Positions 1-8,200 are shown, numbered from the stretch's first letter. The stretch is DNA of 11,706 nt from an uncultured Rikenella sp. (GCA_910577885.1 CAJTNK010000057.1:1-11706), one strand, 5' to 3'. A program made the numbers and translations. Notes: generated by a model not told the origin, from the letters alone.

Positions 1-170
1 AGCCCCCGCGGCTTGAGCGGGGGAGAGGAAAGAGATAAATTCTCCCCGAGAGGGTAGGGGCCCGACGGTTTTATGCCGGCCCGCGAAAGCAAGCCGGTTG
101 TTGCTCTACTCCGGCTAACAACCGGGCGGGGAACAACGAGATACAAAACAACGATACGACATACGAAAAG
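1..170 (+). other. Structured gene-free leader upstream of leuS
   Basis: I see no convincing gene here, but several possible hairpins. Positions 3-9 (CCCCCGC) pair with 17-23. A short CCC/GGG stem at 45-54 is capped by GAGA. Positions 76-97 form a five-pair CCGGC/GCCGG stem, a 2x2 internal loop, two more pairs and a GAAA tetraloop. Positions 94-102 (CCGGTTGTT) pair perfectly with 117-125. The last two structures share 94-97 and so exclude each other. No T-tract follows any hairpin, so no classical terminator is visible. The first hairpin may belong to the 3' end of a gene to the left of the window. A leuS 5' UTR with regulatory folding is possible, but this is inference; I do not recognise a known riboswitch or ncRNA. 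Confidence 0.4.
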
Positions 171-2876
171 ATGGAATACGATTTCAGAGCGATTGAGCGG
201 AAGTGGCAACAACGGTGGGCGGAGGCCGGGACCTACCGCGTAGAGGTCGATTCGAACAGACCCAAGTACTATGTGCTGGATATGTTCCCTTACCCGTCGG
301 GGGCCGGGCTGCATGTGGGTCATCCGCTGGGGTATATCGCGTCGGACATTTACAGCCGGTACAAGCGGCAGCGGGGGTTCAACGTGTTGCATCCGATGGG
401 TTACGACGCATTCGGATTGCCGGCCGAGCAGTATGCCATTCAGACGGGGCAGCATCCGGCGGTGACCACCGAGCAGAATGTCGCGCGGTACAGGGAGCAG
501 TTGGACCGGATCGGTTTCAGCTTCGACTGGGACCGCGAGGTGCGGACTTGCGATCCGGGCTATTATCGGTGGACCCAGTGGGCGTTCGAGAAGATGTACG
601 ACTCGTATTATGATACCGAGTTGCAGTGCGCCCGGCCGATCGGGGAGCTCGTGGCGAAGCATCCGGAGTGGAACGAACTCTCGCCGAAGGAGCTTTCGGA
701 CCTGTTGATGAACTACCGGCTGGCGTTTCAGGCCGATACGGTGGTGAACTGGTGCGAGGGGTTGGGGACGGTGCTGGCCAATGACGAGGTGAAGGACGGG
801 CTGTCGGTGCGGGGGGGATTTCCGGTGGAGCAGAAGCGGATGAGGCAGTGGCTGTTGCGGGTGACGGCTTATGCCGAGCGGCTGTTGGCGGGGCTCGACG
901 GGCTGGAGTGGAGCGAGTCGCTGAAAGAGATTCAGCGGAACTGGATCGGACGCTCGGAAGGAGCGACGATGTTTTTCCCGATCAAGGGTTTTGCGACGAC
1001 GGGGCCTGATGCCAAGCTGTTGGAGATTTTCACCACCCGGGCCGATACGGTGTTCGGGGTGACGTTCATGGTGCTGGCGCCGGAGCATTCGATGATCGCG
1101 GAGATCACGACTCCCGAGCGGCGGGATGCGGTGGAGGCTTATATTGCCGAGACCAAGAAACGCAGCGAGCGGGAGCGGATGGCCGATACGCGGCGGGTGA
1201 GCGGCGTGTTTACGGGGGCTTATGCGGTGAACCCGTTCAATGGGGTCGAGATTCCGATTTGGGTGAGTGATTATGTGCTGGCGGGGTATGGGACGGGGGC
1301 TATTATGGCCGTACCGGCGCATGACAGTCGCGACTGGGCGTTTGCCCGGCATTTTGACCTGCCGATCGTGCCGATCATCGAGTGCGATGTTTCGGAGGGC
1401 TCTTACGATGCGAAGGAGGGGCGGTTGATTAACTCCGATTTTTTGACGGGCTTGGATGTGAAAGAGGCTATTCCGACCATGTTCCGAGCGATCGAAGAGC
1501 GAGGTGTGGGGTATAAGAAGGTCAATTACCGGCTGCGGGATGCGATTTTCAGTCGGCAGCGGTATTGGGGCGAGCCGTTCCCGGTGTCGTACACTGAGGA
1601 GGGGGTGCCTGTCTTGGTGCCGGAGGCGCAGCTGCCGCTCGTGTTGCCGCAGACCGATAACTTTACGCCCACGGCCGATGGACGGCCGCCGCTGGCCAGG
1701 ATTGACGGGTGGCGGTATGAGACCAGCACCATGCCGGGGTTTGCCGGGTCATCCGCTTACTACCTGCGGTATATGGACCCGAAGAACGACACCGCGTTGG
1801 TTTCCAAAGAGGCCAATGAATATTGGCGGAGCGTGGATTTGTACGTGGGGGGGATCGAACATGCCACGGGGCATTTGATTTATTCGCGGTTTTGGAACAA
1901 GTTCTTGTATGACCTGGGGTATGTGTGCGAGGACGAGCCGTTCCGGAAGCTGGTCAACCAAGGGATGATCCAGGGGCGGTCGAACTTCGTCTACCGGGTG
2001 CTCGATGAAGGGTACAAGAATACCTATGTCTCGTACGGGCTGAAAGACCGGTATAAGACGCAGGAGATCCATGTGGATGTCAATATCGTGAAGAACGACG
2101 TGTTGGACTTGGATGCTTTCCGGGCTTGGCGGCCGGAGTTCGCCGATGCGGAGTTCGTGCTGGAGGCGGACGGGCGGTATGTGTGCGGTTGGGCGGTCGA
2201 GAAGATGAGCAAGTCGATGTACAACGTGGTCAATCCGGACTACATCGTGGAGACGTACGGGGCCGATACGCTGCGGATGTACGAGATGTTCCTCGGTCCG
2301 TTGGAGCAGTCGAAACCTTGGGATACGAATGGGATCGACGGCGTGCATAAATTTCTGCGGCGGTTGTGGCGGCTGGTCGAGGGAGTGACGGAGGCCGAGC
2401 CCACCGAGCGGGAGCTCAAAGTGCTGCACAAGACCATTAAAAAGGTGGCGGAAGATATCGAGAACTTCTCGTTCAATACGGCGGTGAGCGCCTTTATGAT
2501 CTGCCTGAACGAGCTGTCGGACCTCAAGACCACGTCGCGAAAAATACTCGAGCCGTTGGTGGCGCTCGTGGCACCGTTCGCGCCGCACATGGCCGAGGAG
2601 CTGTGGCACGGAGCGTTGGGGCATGCGGCCGAGGAGTCGGTGTGCGACGCGCCGTATCCGGTGGCCGAGGAGCGGTACCTGGTCGAGTCGTCGTTCGAGT
2701 ATCCGGTGTCGTTCAACGGCAAGACCCGCTTCAAGCGGACTTTCGACCTCGCCATGACGCCCGACGAAATCACGGCGGCCGTTCAGGCGGATGAACAGAC
2801 GGCCCGGTACACCGACGGAAAGGCCATCAAGAAAGTCATCGTGGTGCCGGGCAAGATCATCAACGTGGTTTGCTAA
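171..2876 (+). CDS. leuS: Leucyl-tRNA synthetase (class Ia)
   Basis: This enzyme charges tRNA-Leu with leucine in the cytosol using ATP. The protein is 901 aa and looks complete; the E. coli enzyme is 860 aa. The class I HIGH motif is HVGH at residues 48-51, after FPYPSG. The CP1 editing domain carries TTRADT at 288-293; T293 matches the discriminating threonine of E. coli (T252). AVPAHDSRD follows, with D388 in the place of the amino-group-binding Asp (D345). The motifs QRYWGEPFP (about 462) and YVGGIEHATGH (about 560) are typical of LeuRS. A leucine-specific insertion lies at about 600-677, directly before KMSKS at 678-682. An anticodon-binding domain and a small C-terminal domain ending in VPGKIINVV complete the protein. 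The ATG at 171 starts MEYDF, a normal LeuRS start; no Shine-Dalgarno is present. The YitT-family gene begins 30 bp after the stop, so the two may be co-transcribed. Confidence 0.98.
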   Translation: MEYDFRAIERKWQQRWAEAGTYRVEVDSNRPKYYVLDMFPYPSGAGLHVGHPLGYIASDIYSRYKRQRGFNVLHPMGYDAFGLPAEQYAIQTGQHPAVTTEQNVARYREQLDRIGFSFDWDREVRTCDPGYYRWTQWAFEKMYDSYYDTELQCARPIGELVAKHPEWNELSPKELSDLLMNYRLAFQADTVVNWCEGLGTVLANDEVKDGLSVRGGFPVEQKRMRQWLLRVTAYAERLLAGLDGLEWSESLKEIQRNWIGRSEGATMFFPIKGFATTGPDAKLLEIFTTRADTVFGVTFMVLAPEHSMIAEITTPERRDAVEAYIAETKKRSERERMADTRRVSGVFTGAYAVNPFNGVEIPIWVSDYVLAGYGTGAIMAVPAHDSRDWAFARHFDLPIVPIIECDVSEGSYDAKEGRLINSDFLTGLDVKEAIPTMFRAIEERGVGYKKVNYRLRDAIFSRQRYWGEPFPVSYTEEGVPVLVPEAQLPLVLPQTDNFTPTADGRPPLARIDGWRYETSTMPGFAGSSAYYLRYMDPKNDTALVSKEANEYWRSVDLYVGGIEHATGHLIYSRFWNKFLYDLGYVCEDEPFRKLVNQGMIQGRSNFVYRVLDEGYKNTYVSYGLKDRYKTQEIHVDVNIVKNDVLDLDAFRAWRPEFADAEFVLEADGRYVCGWAVEKMSKSMYNVVNPDYIVETYGADTLRMYEMFLGPLEQSKPWDTNGIDGVHKFLRRLWRLVEGVTEAEPTERELKVLHKTIKKVAEDIENFSFNTAVSAFMICLNELSDLKTTSRKILEPLVALVAPFAPHMAEELWHGALGHAAEESVCDAPYPVAEERYLVESSFEYPVSFNGKTRFKRTFDLAMTPDEITAAVQADEQTARYTDGKAIKKVIVVPGKIINVVC

Positions 2877-2906
2877 TCGACGACCTACACACTACCTACG
2901 CGGACT

Positions 2907-3797
2907 ATGAAAAAGAAAATCGAACTCGACTGGCGGAACATCCGGTATGAACTGCGGGCGTATTTGATTATGACGCTCGGTCTGATGATGTACTCTTTTG
3001 CGTGGACCGAGCTGCTGCTGCCGGCCGAGGTGATCGGCGGAGGCGGAGGGGGGATCGGGGCCATCGTCTTCTACCTCACGGGGATTCCGATGGGGGTTAC
3101 CTACTTGGTTTTCAATGCCATACTGCTGGCCTTGGGGTTCTGGATCCTCGGGCCGAAATTCGGAGCCAAGACCATTTACGGGATTGTGGTCAATTCGTTG
3201 GCCTTGTATGTCATGCAGGAGACCTTGCCGCCGGACCTCATGGGGCTGCAGGAGGACAAGTTCTTGTCGGCTATTCTCGGCGGGGGGATTGCCGGGGCGG
3301 GGGTAGGGCTCTGTTTCTCGGTCGGCGGATCGTCCGGCGGGACGGATATTCTGGCCATGATTATCAACAAGTACCGGAATATTAGTCTTGGGAAGTTGAT
3401 TATTTTGATGGACGTGGTGATTGTCGGCTGTTCGTACTTCGTGTCGTGGGACTTGGGGAGCGTGGTCTACGGCTACGTGACCATGTTCACCCTCGGGACG
3501 GCCATCGACTGGGTCTTGTCCGGGAGCAAGGCTTCGGCCCAGATCATGGTCTTCTCGGCCCGCTACCAGGAGATTGCCGACCGGGTGATTCACGATGTGA
3601 ATCGCGGGGTGACGATTCTCGATGCTACGGGCGCTTACTCCAAGGCACCGCAGAAAGTGACCCTGATTATCTGTCGACGCGGCGAGGCTTCGGCCATCTA
3701 CCGCATCATCAAGGAGATCGATCCGAAGGCCTTTATCACTCAGGCCAGTGTGATGGGCGTTTTCGGCGAGGGGTTCGACCTCCTCAAAACCAAATGA
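2907..3797 (+). CDS. YitT-family membrane protein (DUF161 + DUF2179)
   Basis: This is a 296-aa integral membrane protein of unknown biochemical role. The N-terminal part (about 15-215) is the YitT/DUF161 membrane domain, with hydrophobic segments near 18-38, 45-65, 70-92, 96-116, 132-155, 174-194 and 199-216. It contains glycine-rich stretches typical of the family: IGGGGGGIGAIVFYLTGIP near 43-61 and FSVGGSSGGTDILAMI near 144-160. The C-terminal part (about 222-290) is a soluble DUF2179 domain with GVTILDATGAYSK and a basic strand KVTLIICRRGE, presumably cytosolic. Length and domain order are normal for Bacteroidetes members. It lies 30 bp after leuS, in a position to be read from the same transcript. 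Some homologues are loosely described as transporters, but I see nothing that sets a substrate. The family call is firm; the function is unknown. Confidence 0.93.
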   Translation: MKKKIELDWRNIRYELRAYLIMTLGLMMYSFAWTELLLPAEVIGGGGGGIGAIVFYLTGIPMGVTYLVFNAILLALGFWILGPKFGAKTIYGIVVNSLALYVMQETLPPDLMGLQEDKFLSAILGGGIAGAGVGLCFSVGGSSGGTDILAMIINKYRNISLGKLIILMDVVIVGCSYFVSWDLGSVVYGYVTMFTLGTAIDWVLSGSKASAQIMVFSARYQEIADRVIHDVNRGVTILDATGAYSKAPQKVTLIICRRGEASAIYRIIKEIDPKAFITQASVMGVFGEGFDLLKTK

Positions 3798-3849
3798 TCT
3801 GTTTCTCGGCGGGGGAGTGCTGATTTTCCGATGATCTTCCCCGGCCTTC

Positions 3850-3863
3850 GGCGGTGCGCCGCC
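3850..3863 (+). other. Short GC hairpin in the gap before the M23 gene
   Basis: GGCGG at 3850-3854 pairs with CCGCC at 3859-3863 around a TGCG loop. No T-run follows, so it is a poor terminator candidate. The rest of the 110-bp gap (3798-3907) shows nothing I can name. The hairpin covers the in-frame GTG at 3854, which argues against that codon as a start. Confidence 0.25.
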
Positions 3864-3907
3864 ACATACAAACAACATTCACCGAACTACTATACACGCG
3901 CGCGAAG

Positions 3908-5275
3908 ATGATACCCGAACGACCGAACTCGAAGAAAAACCAACAGCAAGCCCAAAATTACGCCCGTCTTTTCCGCCGGTCGGTCAGGCGGCATCCGTTG
4001 ATGCTGGTTTTTCTCTCTCTGTTGGTCGTGATACTGGTGCTCGGGATCCTGATCGGCGTGCGGCGGTGCGGCCATTCGCTGCCGGCCCGGTTCTACGAGA
4101 CCTCGGCTGATTTGGGGGCTTGCGCGCGGCTCGACTCCATCGTGTTGAGGCCGCAAGGTAAGATCTACGGGCTGCCGGTGGACGACTACGCCGTCGAACG
4201 CGGCGAGATCGAAAGCGGAGAGACTTTTTCCAGGCTCCTGAATCAACGCTATAACGTGAATATCACGGTCGTCAACCGGCTGCTGGCCCTCTCGAAAGGG
4301 CGGTTCGAGCCGCGGGACATTCGGGCCGGGCATACGTTTACGGCTTTCCTGACGCCGGACAGTGCGCAGACTTTGTGCTACCTGGTTTACGAGCGGAACA
4401 AGACCGACTATGTCACGTTCGGGCTGTGCGACAGCGTTTATGTGCGGGTGGACAAGAAGGAGGTGACCGTCGAGGAGCGGTATGCCGAGGGGACGATCAA
4501 CAGTTCGCTCTATGCTACGATGGCGGAGAACAACCTGCCGGAGGACTTGGCGACGCGGATGTCCAAGATTTTCGAGTACACGATCGACTTTTACGCCTTG
4601 CAGAAGGGGGACAAATTCCGGGTGGTGTACGAAGAGATGTTCATCGACACGGCCAGTATCGGGATCGGGACTATTTACGGCGTGGAGTTTCTTCATGCCG
4701 GGCGGAGCTACTGGGCCTATCGGTTCAACCAGGACAACGACTGGGGCTACTGGAACGACAAGGGCGAGAGCTTGAAACGGGCCGTGTTGATGGCTCCGCT
4801 GAGCTTCAACGCGCGGGTGACTTCGAAGTTCGGCTCGCGGATCCACCCGATCAAGCGTATCCGGCGGCAGCATAACGGGGTGGACTATGCCTGTCCGGTC
4901 GGGACGCCGGTGCGGGCGGTGGCCAGCGGGGTGGTTACCCGGTGCGGATGGGACAGTTTCGGGGGCGGGAAGCGGATCTGGCTCAAGCATCCGAACGGGT
5001 ATGAGTCGGCCTATCTGCACCTGAGCCGCTTTACGGTGAAGCAGGGGCAGCACGTGTCGCAGGGCCAGGTGATCGCCTACTCGGGGAACACCGGGGCGTC
5101 GACGGGGCCGCACCTCGACTACCGACTCAAGAAAAACGGCAAATTCATCAATCCCCTCAACAACACCTCGCAGCCCAGCACACCGATCAAGGCGGGCAAC
5201 AAGGCGGCTTTCGAGCAGATGAGGCGGGACGTGCGCAAAGTAATAGATAGCTATGCGGGAACCGGGAAAGAATAG
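3908..5275 (+). CDS. Membrane-anchored M23 (LytM/MepM-like) peptidase
   Basis: This is a probable murein endopeptidase acting on peptidoglycan cross-links in the periplasm, or a regulator of such enzymes. I chose the ATG at 3908 (455 aa); an upstream in-frame GTG at 3854 only adds a tail overlapping a hairpin. A basic N-terminus is followed by one membrane segment (about 31-51), giving a membrane anchor with the rest outside. A middle region (about 75-290) resembles the OapA/Csd3-like N-terminal parts of MepM-type proteins. The M23 domain begins near SKFGSRIHPI. It has HNGVD (H322, D326), a conserved H371 in YLHLS, and HLD (H402, D404) where the family usually has HxH. So one usual zinc-ligand position is Asp; from memory this variant is common in Bacteroidetes. 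The flanking sequence TGPHLDYRLKKNG is otherwise well conserved, so I do not call it inactive. Its last 23 bp overlap the next gene, suggesting translational coupling. Confidence 0.93.
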   Translation: MIPERPNSKKNQQQAQNYARLFRRSVRRHPLMLVFLSLLVVILVLGILIGVRRCGHSLPARFYETSADLGACARLDSIVLRPQGKIYGLPVDDYAVERGEIESGETFSRLLNQRYNVNITVVNRLLALSKGRFEPRDIRAGHTFTAFLTPDSAQTLCYLVYERNKTDYVTFGLCDSVYVRVDKKEVTVEERYAEGTINSSLYATMAENNLPEDLATRMSKIFEYTIDFYALQKGDKFRVVYEEMFIDTASIGIGTIYGVEFLHAGRSYWAYRFNQDNDWGYWNDKGESLKRAVLMAPLSFNARVTSKFGSRIHPIKRIRRQHNGVDYACPVGTPVRAVASGVVTRCGWDSFGGGKRIWLKHPNGYESAYLHLSRFTVKQGQHVSQGQVIAYSGNTGASTGPHLDYRLKKNGKFINPLNNTSQPSTPIKAGNKAAFEQMRRDVRKVIDSYAGTGKE

Positions 5276-5810
5276 CGATCGGCGATCGGGGGCGGCCGTG
5301 GAATGTGCGGCGGGGGAACATGCCGTTGTGGATCCGCGGATCGTGCGATTCATCGGGCGGCACCGGGTGATGACCTTGGCCACTGTCGGTTCGGCGCTCT
5401 CCTCGCCGGGCCTCTCGCCGGCGGTCGAGGCGGAAGAGGGCGAGGCGTGGTGCTGCAACCTCTTCTACGCCTATATGGCTCCGGGAGGGGATTTCCCCGG
5501 GGGGGCGTTCGTCTTCACCTCGCCGGCCGACACCCGTCATGCGGCCTTCATGGTCGCGAATCCCCGGGTGGCCGGGTCGATTGTCCTCGAATCCAAGGTC
5601 GTCGGGCGGCTCCAGGGACTCCAGTTCTGCGGCTCTGTCTGCCGGGCGGATTCCTCGCCGGAACTGCTCGAGGAGGCCAAACGGGGCTACCTCAAACGAT
5701 TCCCGTTCGCAGCACCCATGCTCAGCGACCTCTGGGTCCTCAGCCTCTCCCGACTCAAATATACCGACAATACACTCGGATTCGGGACGAAACTTATTTG
5801 GAATCAATAA
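5253..5810 (+). CDS. yhbP: YhbP/UPF0306-like protein, pyridoxamine-phosphate-oxidase fold
   Basis: This is a 185-aa protein resembling E. coli YhbP (UPF0306), a small split-barrel, FMN-binding-fold family without a firmly known reaction. Recognisable landmarks are VMTLATV near 39-45, AWCCNLFYAY at 65-74, FVFTSPADTRHA at 86-97, RVAGSIVLESKVVGRLQGLQF at 105-125, and the C-terminal LKYTDNTLGFGTKLIW at 168-183. These align with TRHA, VAGTV, GVQF and FTDNTLGFGKKMIW in YhbP. The N-terminus is about 20 residues longer than that of YhbP. The ATG at 5253 lies inside the end of the M23 gene (23-bp overlap, different frame). A GTG at 5328 would give a start closer to family length, so the start is uncertain. 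The last 100 coding bases are C-rich and G-poor. Repeat element A begins two bases after the stop. Confidence 0.85.
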   Translation: MREPGKNSDRRSGAAVECAAGEHAVVDPRIVRFIGRHRVMTLATVGSALSSPGLSPAVEAEEGEAWCCNLFYAYMAPGGDFPGGAFVFTSPADTRHAAFMVANPRVAGSIVLESKVVGRLQGLQFCGSVCRADSSPELLEEAKRGYLKRFPFAAPMLSDLWVLSLSRLKYTDNTLGFGTKLIWNQ

Positions 5811-5855
5811 TCGTTCTATTATTTGCAATCGGTCTTTGTGCAACGGGAGGGTACT

Positions 5856-5879
5856 GTTCTTTTTGTGAACAAAAAGAAC
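5856..5879 (+). repeat. Left shoulder hairpin of element A
   Basis: GTTCTTTTTGT (5856-5866) and its exact reverse complement (5869-5879) are separated by GA. The block 5853-5891 is identical, 39 of 39 bases, to 8316-8354 in element B. Confidence 0.85.
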
Positions 5880-5938
5880 CAAAAAAACTTTAGAACGCAT
5901 CCCTACGGGATGCTTTGGCCGTGTCAGCCTGGTGCTTT

Positions 5939-6008
5939 GGGTGGGGCGTTCGGCACGGCGCGTCATGCGTAAATTACCTTAGCGCGCCCGCGCCAAACGT
6001 CCCCACCC
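5939..6008 (+). other. Central GC-rich stem-loop of element A
   Basis: GGGTGGGG (5939-5946) pairs with CCCCACCC (6001-6008). CGTT (5947-5950) pairs with AACG (5996-5999), GGC (5952-5954) with GCC (5992-5994), and GGCGCG (5957-5962) with CGCGCC (5983-5988). The loop contains ATGCGTAAATTACCTT (5965-5980). The equivalent stem in element B uses different bases but also pairs, and its loop is similar. Confidence 0.7.
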
Positions 6009-6066
6009 ATAAACCTGAGGACTGCGGAGCCTAAGGCGTAGCGTATGCTGTCTCAAAAGTTTTTGG

Positions 6067-6090
6067 TGCCGCTTTTTCCAAAAAGCGGCA
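6067..6090 (+). repeat. Right shoulder hairpin of element A
   Basis: TGCCGCTTTTT (6067-6077) and its exact reverse complement (6080-6090) are separated by CC. It lies in a block, 6023-6092, that matches 8506-8575 in element B at 67 of 70 positions by my count. Confidence 0.85.
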
Positions 6091-6154
6091 GTTCCAGCCT
6101 GTAGCCAAAGCACGGTTACAGAAAATAGAACGGTTAATTAAATTACACGATAAA

Positions 6155-8200
6155 ATGAAAGAGATAGTCGGCTTGGTAGCCGGAATAGTAATGACGACAA
6201 TGTTGATGCTTATGGGTTGTTCACGGGAATCGGGGAGCGGTTCGGAGCGTTCGTTTGAGTGGCAGGTCGACCGGTTCGACGATATCAATGTGTTGCGGTA
6301 CCAGGTGCCGGATTTCGACAGTTTGACACCGCGTCAGAAAGCGTTTGTGTATTATTTGAGTCAGGCCGCGTTGTGCGGTCGGGACATACTGTACGATCAG
6401 AACTGCAAGTATAATTTGGCGGTTCGTCGGACCTTGGAGGCGATCTATACGACCTACGCCGGGGATAAGACGACACGGGATTGGCAGGCATTCGAGAAGT
6501 ATCTGAAGAAAGTGTGGTTTGCCAATGGCGTGCACCACCATTATTCGGGCGATAAGTTCCGTCCGGAGTTCGGCGCGGGGTATTTCGACACATTGCTTGC
6601 GGCGACGCCTGCGGACAAGTTGGGAGATATCCGGGGAACGCTGCTGGATACCGTGAAGCGGGTTATTTTCGACCCGACGCTCTATCCGAAGCGGGTGGAT
6701 CAGACGGCCGGAGTGGATATGGTGTCCGCCTCGGCGTGCAACTACTACGACGGGGTTACGCAGCGTGAGGCGGAGGCTTTCTATGCGGCGCAGGTGGATA
6801 CGACGGATCGGCAGCCGATCTCGTACGGGCTGAACAGCCAGTTGATAAAAGATAAGAGCGGTCGGCTCGTGGAACGCGTTTGGTCGGCCGAGGGGATGTA
6901 CGGCGCGGCGATTCGCGAGATCGTCCGGTGGCTCGAACGGGCCGCCGCGGTGGCCGATACGCCGGAGCAGGAGGCCTATACGCGGACGCTGATCGACTAC
7001 TATCGGACGGGGGATTTGCGGCTCTTCGACCGTTATAATGTGGCTTGGGTGCAGGATACCCGGTCGCGGGTGGACTACGTGAACGGGTTTATCGAGAACT
7101 ACGGCGATCCGCTGGGCTACAAGGCGTCGTGGGAGTCGACCGTGAACTTCAAAAACCTGGAGGCCACCAAGACCACGCAGATCATCGGCGAGAATGCGCA
7201 GTGGTTCGAGGACCACTCGCCGATCGATCCGCAGTACCGCAAACCGGAGGTCAAAGGAGTCTCGGCCAAGGTGATTACGGTGGCCATGCTGGGCGGCGAC
7301 TGCTATCCGGCCACGCCGATCGGGATCAACCTCCCGAATGCCGACTGGATCCGGCGCGACCACGGCTCCAAGTCGGTGACGATCGCCAACATCACGGCGG
7401 CTTACGATGCGGCAGCGGCCGGGAACGGTTTCTCCGAGGAGTTCATCCTGCGGCCCGAGGATCGCGCGTTGCGGGCGCAGTGGGGCACGGTCGGCAACAA
7501 CCTCCACACCGACCTCCACGAGTGCCTGGGACACGCTTCGGGGCAGCTGGCCGAAGGGGTGCGCGGCGACGAACTCAAGAATTACGGATCGACGCTCGAA
7601 GAGGCGCGGGCCGACCTCTTTGCGCTGTACTACATGAACGATCCGAAACTGGTCGAACTGGGCGTGATTCCGACGCTCGACGTGGCCCGGGCCGAGTACA
7701 ACAACTACATGATGAACGGCCTGATGACGCAGCTCACGCGGATCGAACCGGGCAAGACGATCGAAGAGGCCCATATGCGGAATCGGGCCCTGATTGCCGG
7801 TTGGGTTTACGAACGCGGCCGGGCGGATCGCGTGGTGGAATTCGTCGCCGAGGGGGGCAAAACCTATGTCGTGGTGAACGATTACGACAAACTGAGAGGC
7901 TTGTTCGGCGAACTGCTGCGCGAAATCCAACGGATCAAATCCGAGGGCGATTATGCGGCGGGTCGCGAGCTGGTCGAACGCTACGGCGTCCAGGTCGATC
8001 CAAAGCTCCATGCCGAGGTCCTCGAACGCTACGCGGCCTTGAACATTGCACCCTACTCCGGGTTCGTCAACCCGGTCTACATCCCGCAGCTCGACGACGC
8101 GGGCAACATCACCGACGTCCGCATCGAATACCCGACGGACTACACCGCACAAATGCTCGAATACTCCCAAAACTACTCCTTCCTCCCGAACCGAAACTAA
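6155..8200 (+). CDS. Dipeptidyl peptidase III-type zinc metallopeptidase (M49), lipoprotein
   Basis: This enzyme removes dipeptides from the N-terminus of short peptides. The protein is 681 aa, close to the roughly 675-aa Bacteroides thetaiotaomicron DPP III. HECLGH at 455-460 is the M49 zinc motif in the six-residue form known from that enzyme. EEARAD at 482-487 is the second motif. H455, H460 and E483 are the predicted zinc ligands and E456 the catalytic Glu; the 28-residue spacing from first His to second-motif Glu fits Bacteroides DPP III. The N-terminus is a lipoprotein signal with lipobox LMGC and lipidated C22, so the enzyme should be tethered in the periplasm or on the outer membrane. 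A role in peptide scavenging is inference. The ATG at 6155 precedes the signal peptide directly. The gene sits between two copies of the same repeat family. Base use shifts from G-rich early (31 G, 22 C in 6301-6400) to C-rich at the end (15 G, 38 C in 8101-8200). Confidence 0.95.
   Translation: MKEIVGLVAGIVMTTMLMLMGCSRESGSGSERSFEWQVDRFDDINVLRYQVPDFDSLTPRQKAFVYYLSQAALCGRDILYDQNCKYNLAVRRTLEAIYTTYAGDKTTRDWQAFEKYLKKVWFANGVHHHYSGDKFRPEFGAGYFDTLLAATPADKLGDIRGTLLDTVKRVIFDPTLYPKRVDQTAGVDMVSASACNYYDGVTQREAEAFYAAQVDTTDRQPISYGLNSQLIKDKSGRLVERVWSAEGMYGAAIREIVRWLERAAAVADTPEQEAYTRTLIDYYRTGDLRLFDRYNVAWVQDTRSRVDYVNGFIENYGDPLGYKASWESTVNFKNLEATKTTQIIGENAQWFEDHSPIDPQYRKPEVKGVSAKVITVAMLGGDCYPATPIGINLPNADWIRRDHGSKSVTIANITAAYDAAAAGNGFSEEFILRPEDRALRAQWGTVGNNLHTDLHECLGHASGQLAEGVRGDELKNYGSTLEEARADLFALYYMNDPKLVELGVIPTLDVARAEYNNYMMNGLMTQLTRIEPGKTIEEAHMRNRALIAGWVYERGRADRVVEFVAEGGKTYVVVNDYDKLRGLFGELLREIQRIKSEGDYAAGRELVERYGVQVDPKLHAEVLERYAALNIAPYSGFVNPVYIPQLDDAGNITDVRIEYPTDYTAQMLEYSQNYSFLPNRN

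Larger units (their letters stand above)
5812..6132 (+). repeat. Palindromic intergenic repeat, copy A (about 321 bp)
   Basis: This fills nearly all of the 344-bp gap between two + strand genes. The left end CGTTCTATT (5812-5820) is matched inverted by AATAGAACG at 6124-6132. The similarity continues inward with small gaps through about 80 bp per arm. Inside each arm lie a roughly 32-nt motif (5824-5856 inverted, 6089-6120 direct), then a shoulder hairpin (5856-5879, 6067-6090), then a short A/T tract (5880-5891, matched inverted just before the right hairpin). The interior holds a 7-bp hairpin (5897-5913) and a GC-rich stem-loop (5939-6008). The same parts occur in the same order in copy B. 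No transposase is present and I see no clear target duplication, though the TIR-like ends suggest a MITE or foldback element. I do not recognise a named family. Confidence 0.8.

Noticed and set aside
13..43. Promoter for leuS (TTG at 13-15, TAAATTCT at 36-43)
   Set aside because: The -7 box matches only four of six fixed bases, and the upstream box lies inside a strong hairpin.
1..170. T-box, tRNA or known ncRNA before leuS
   Set aside because: No T-box sequence, no tRNA cloverleaf on either strand, and no signature of tmRNA, RNase P RNA or SRP RNA that I recognise.
3854..3907. GTG start at 3854 for the M23 gene
   Set aside because: It lies within a hairpin and adds 18 residues of no recognisable character; the ATG at 3908 gives a normal short basic N-terminus before the membrane segment.
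5801..6145. Target-site duplication around element A
   Set aside because: The flanks are AT-rich (AATAAT on the left, GTTAATTAA on the right) but share no clear direct repeat, so insertion by transposition is not shown.
6031..6288. Minus-strand frame of 85 codons over the start of the DPP III gene
   Set aside because: It covers the signal-peptide region of a real gene and ends inside the repeat; its only 'conserved' part is repeat sequence. The 127-codon frame at 8514-8897 is rejected for the same reason.
6221..8170. Long minus-strand open frame (649 codons) opposite the DPP III gene
   Set aside because: It mirrors a well-recognised gene in GC-rich DNA, and its translation is rich in Arg, Pro, His and Val without a family pattern. 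The same holds for minus-strand frames at 3890-5458, 10254-11687, 2892-3878 and 1749-2624.
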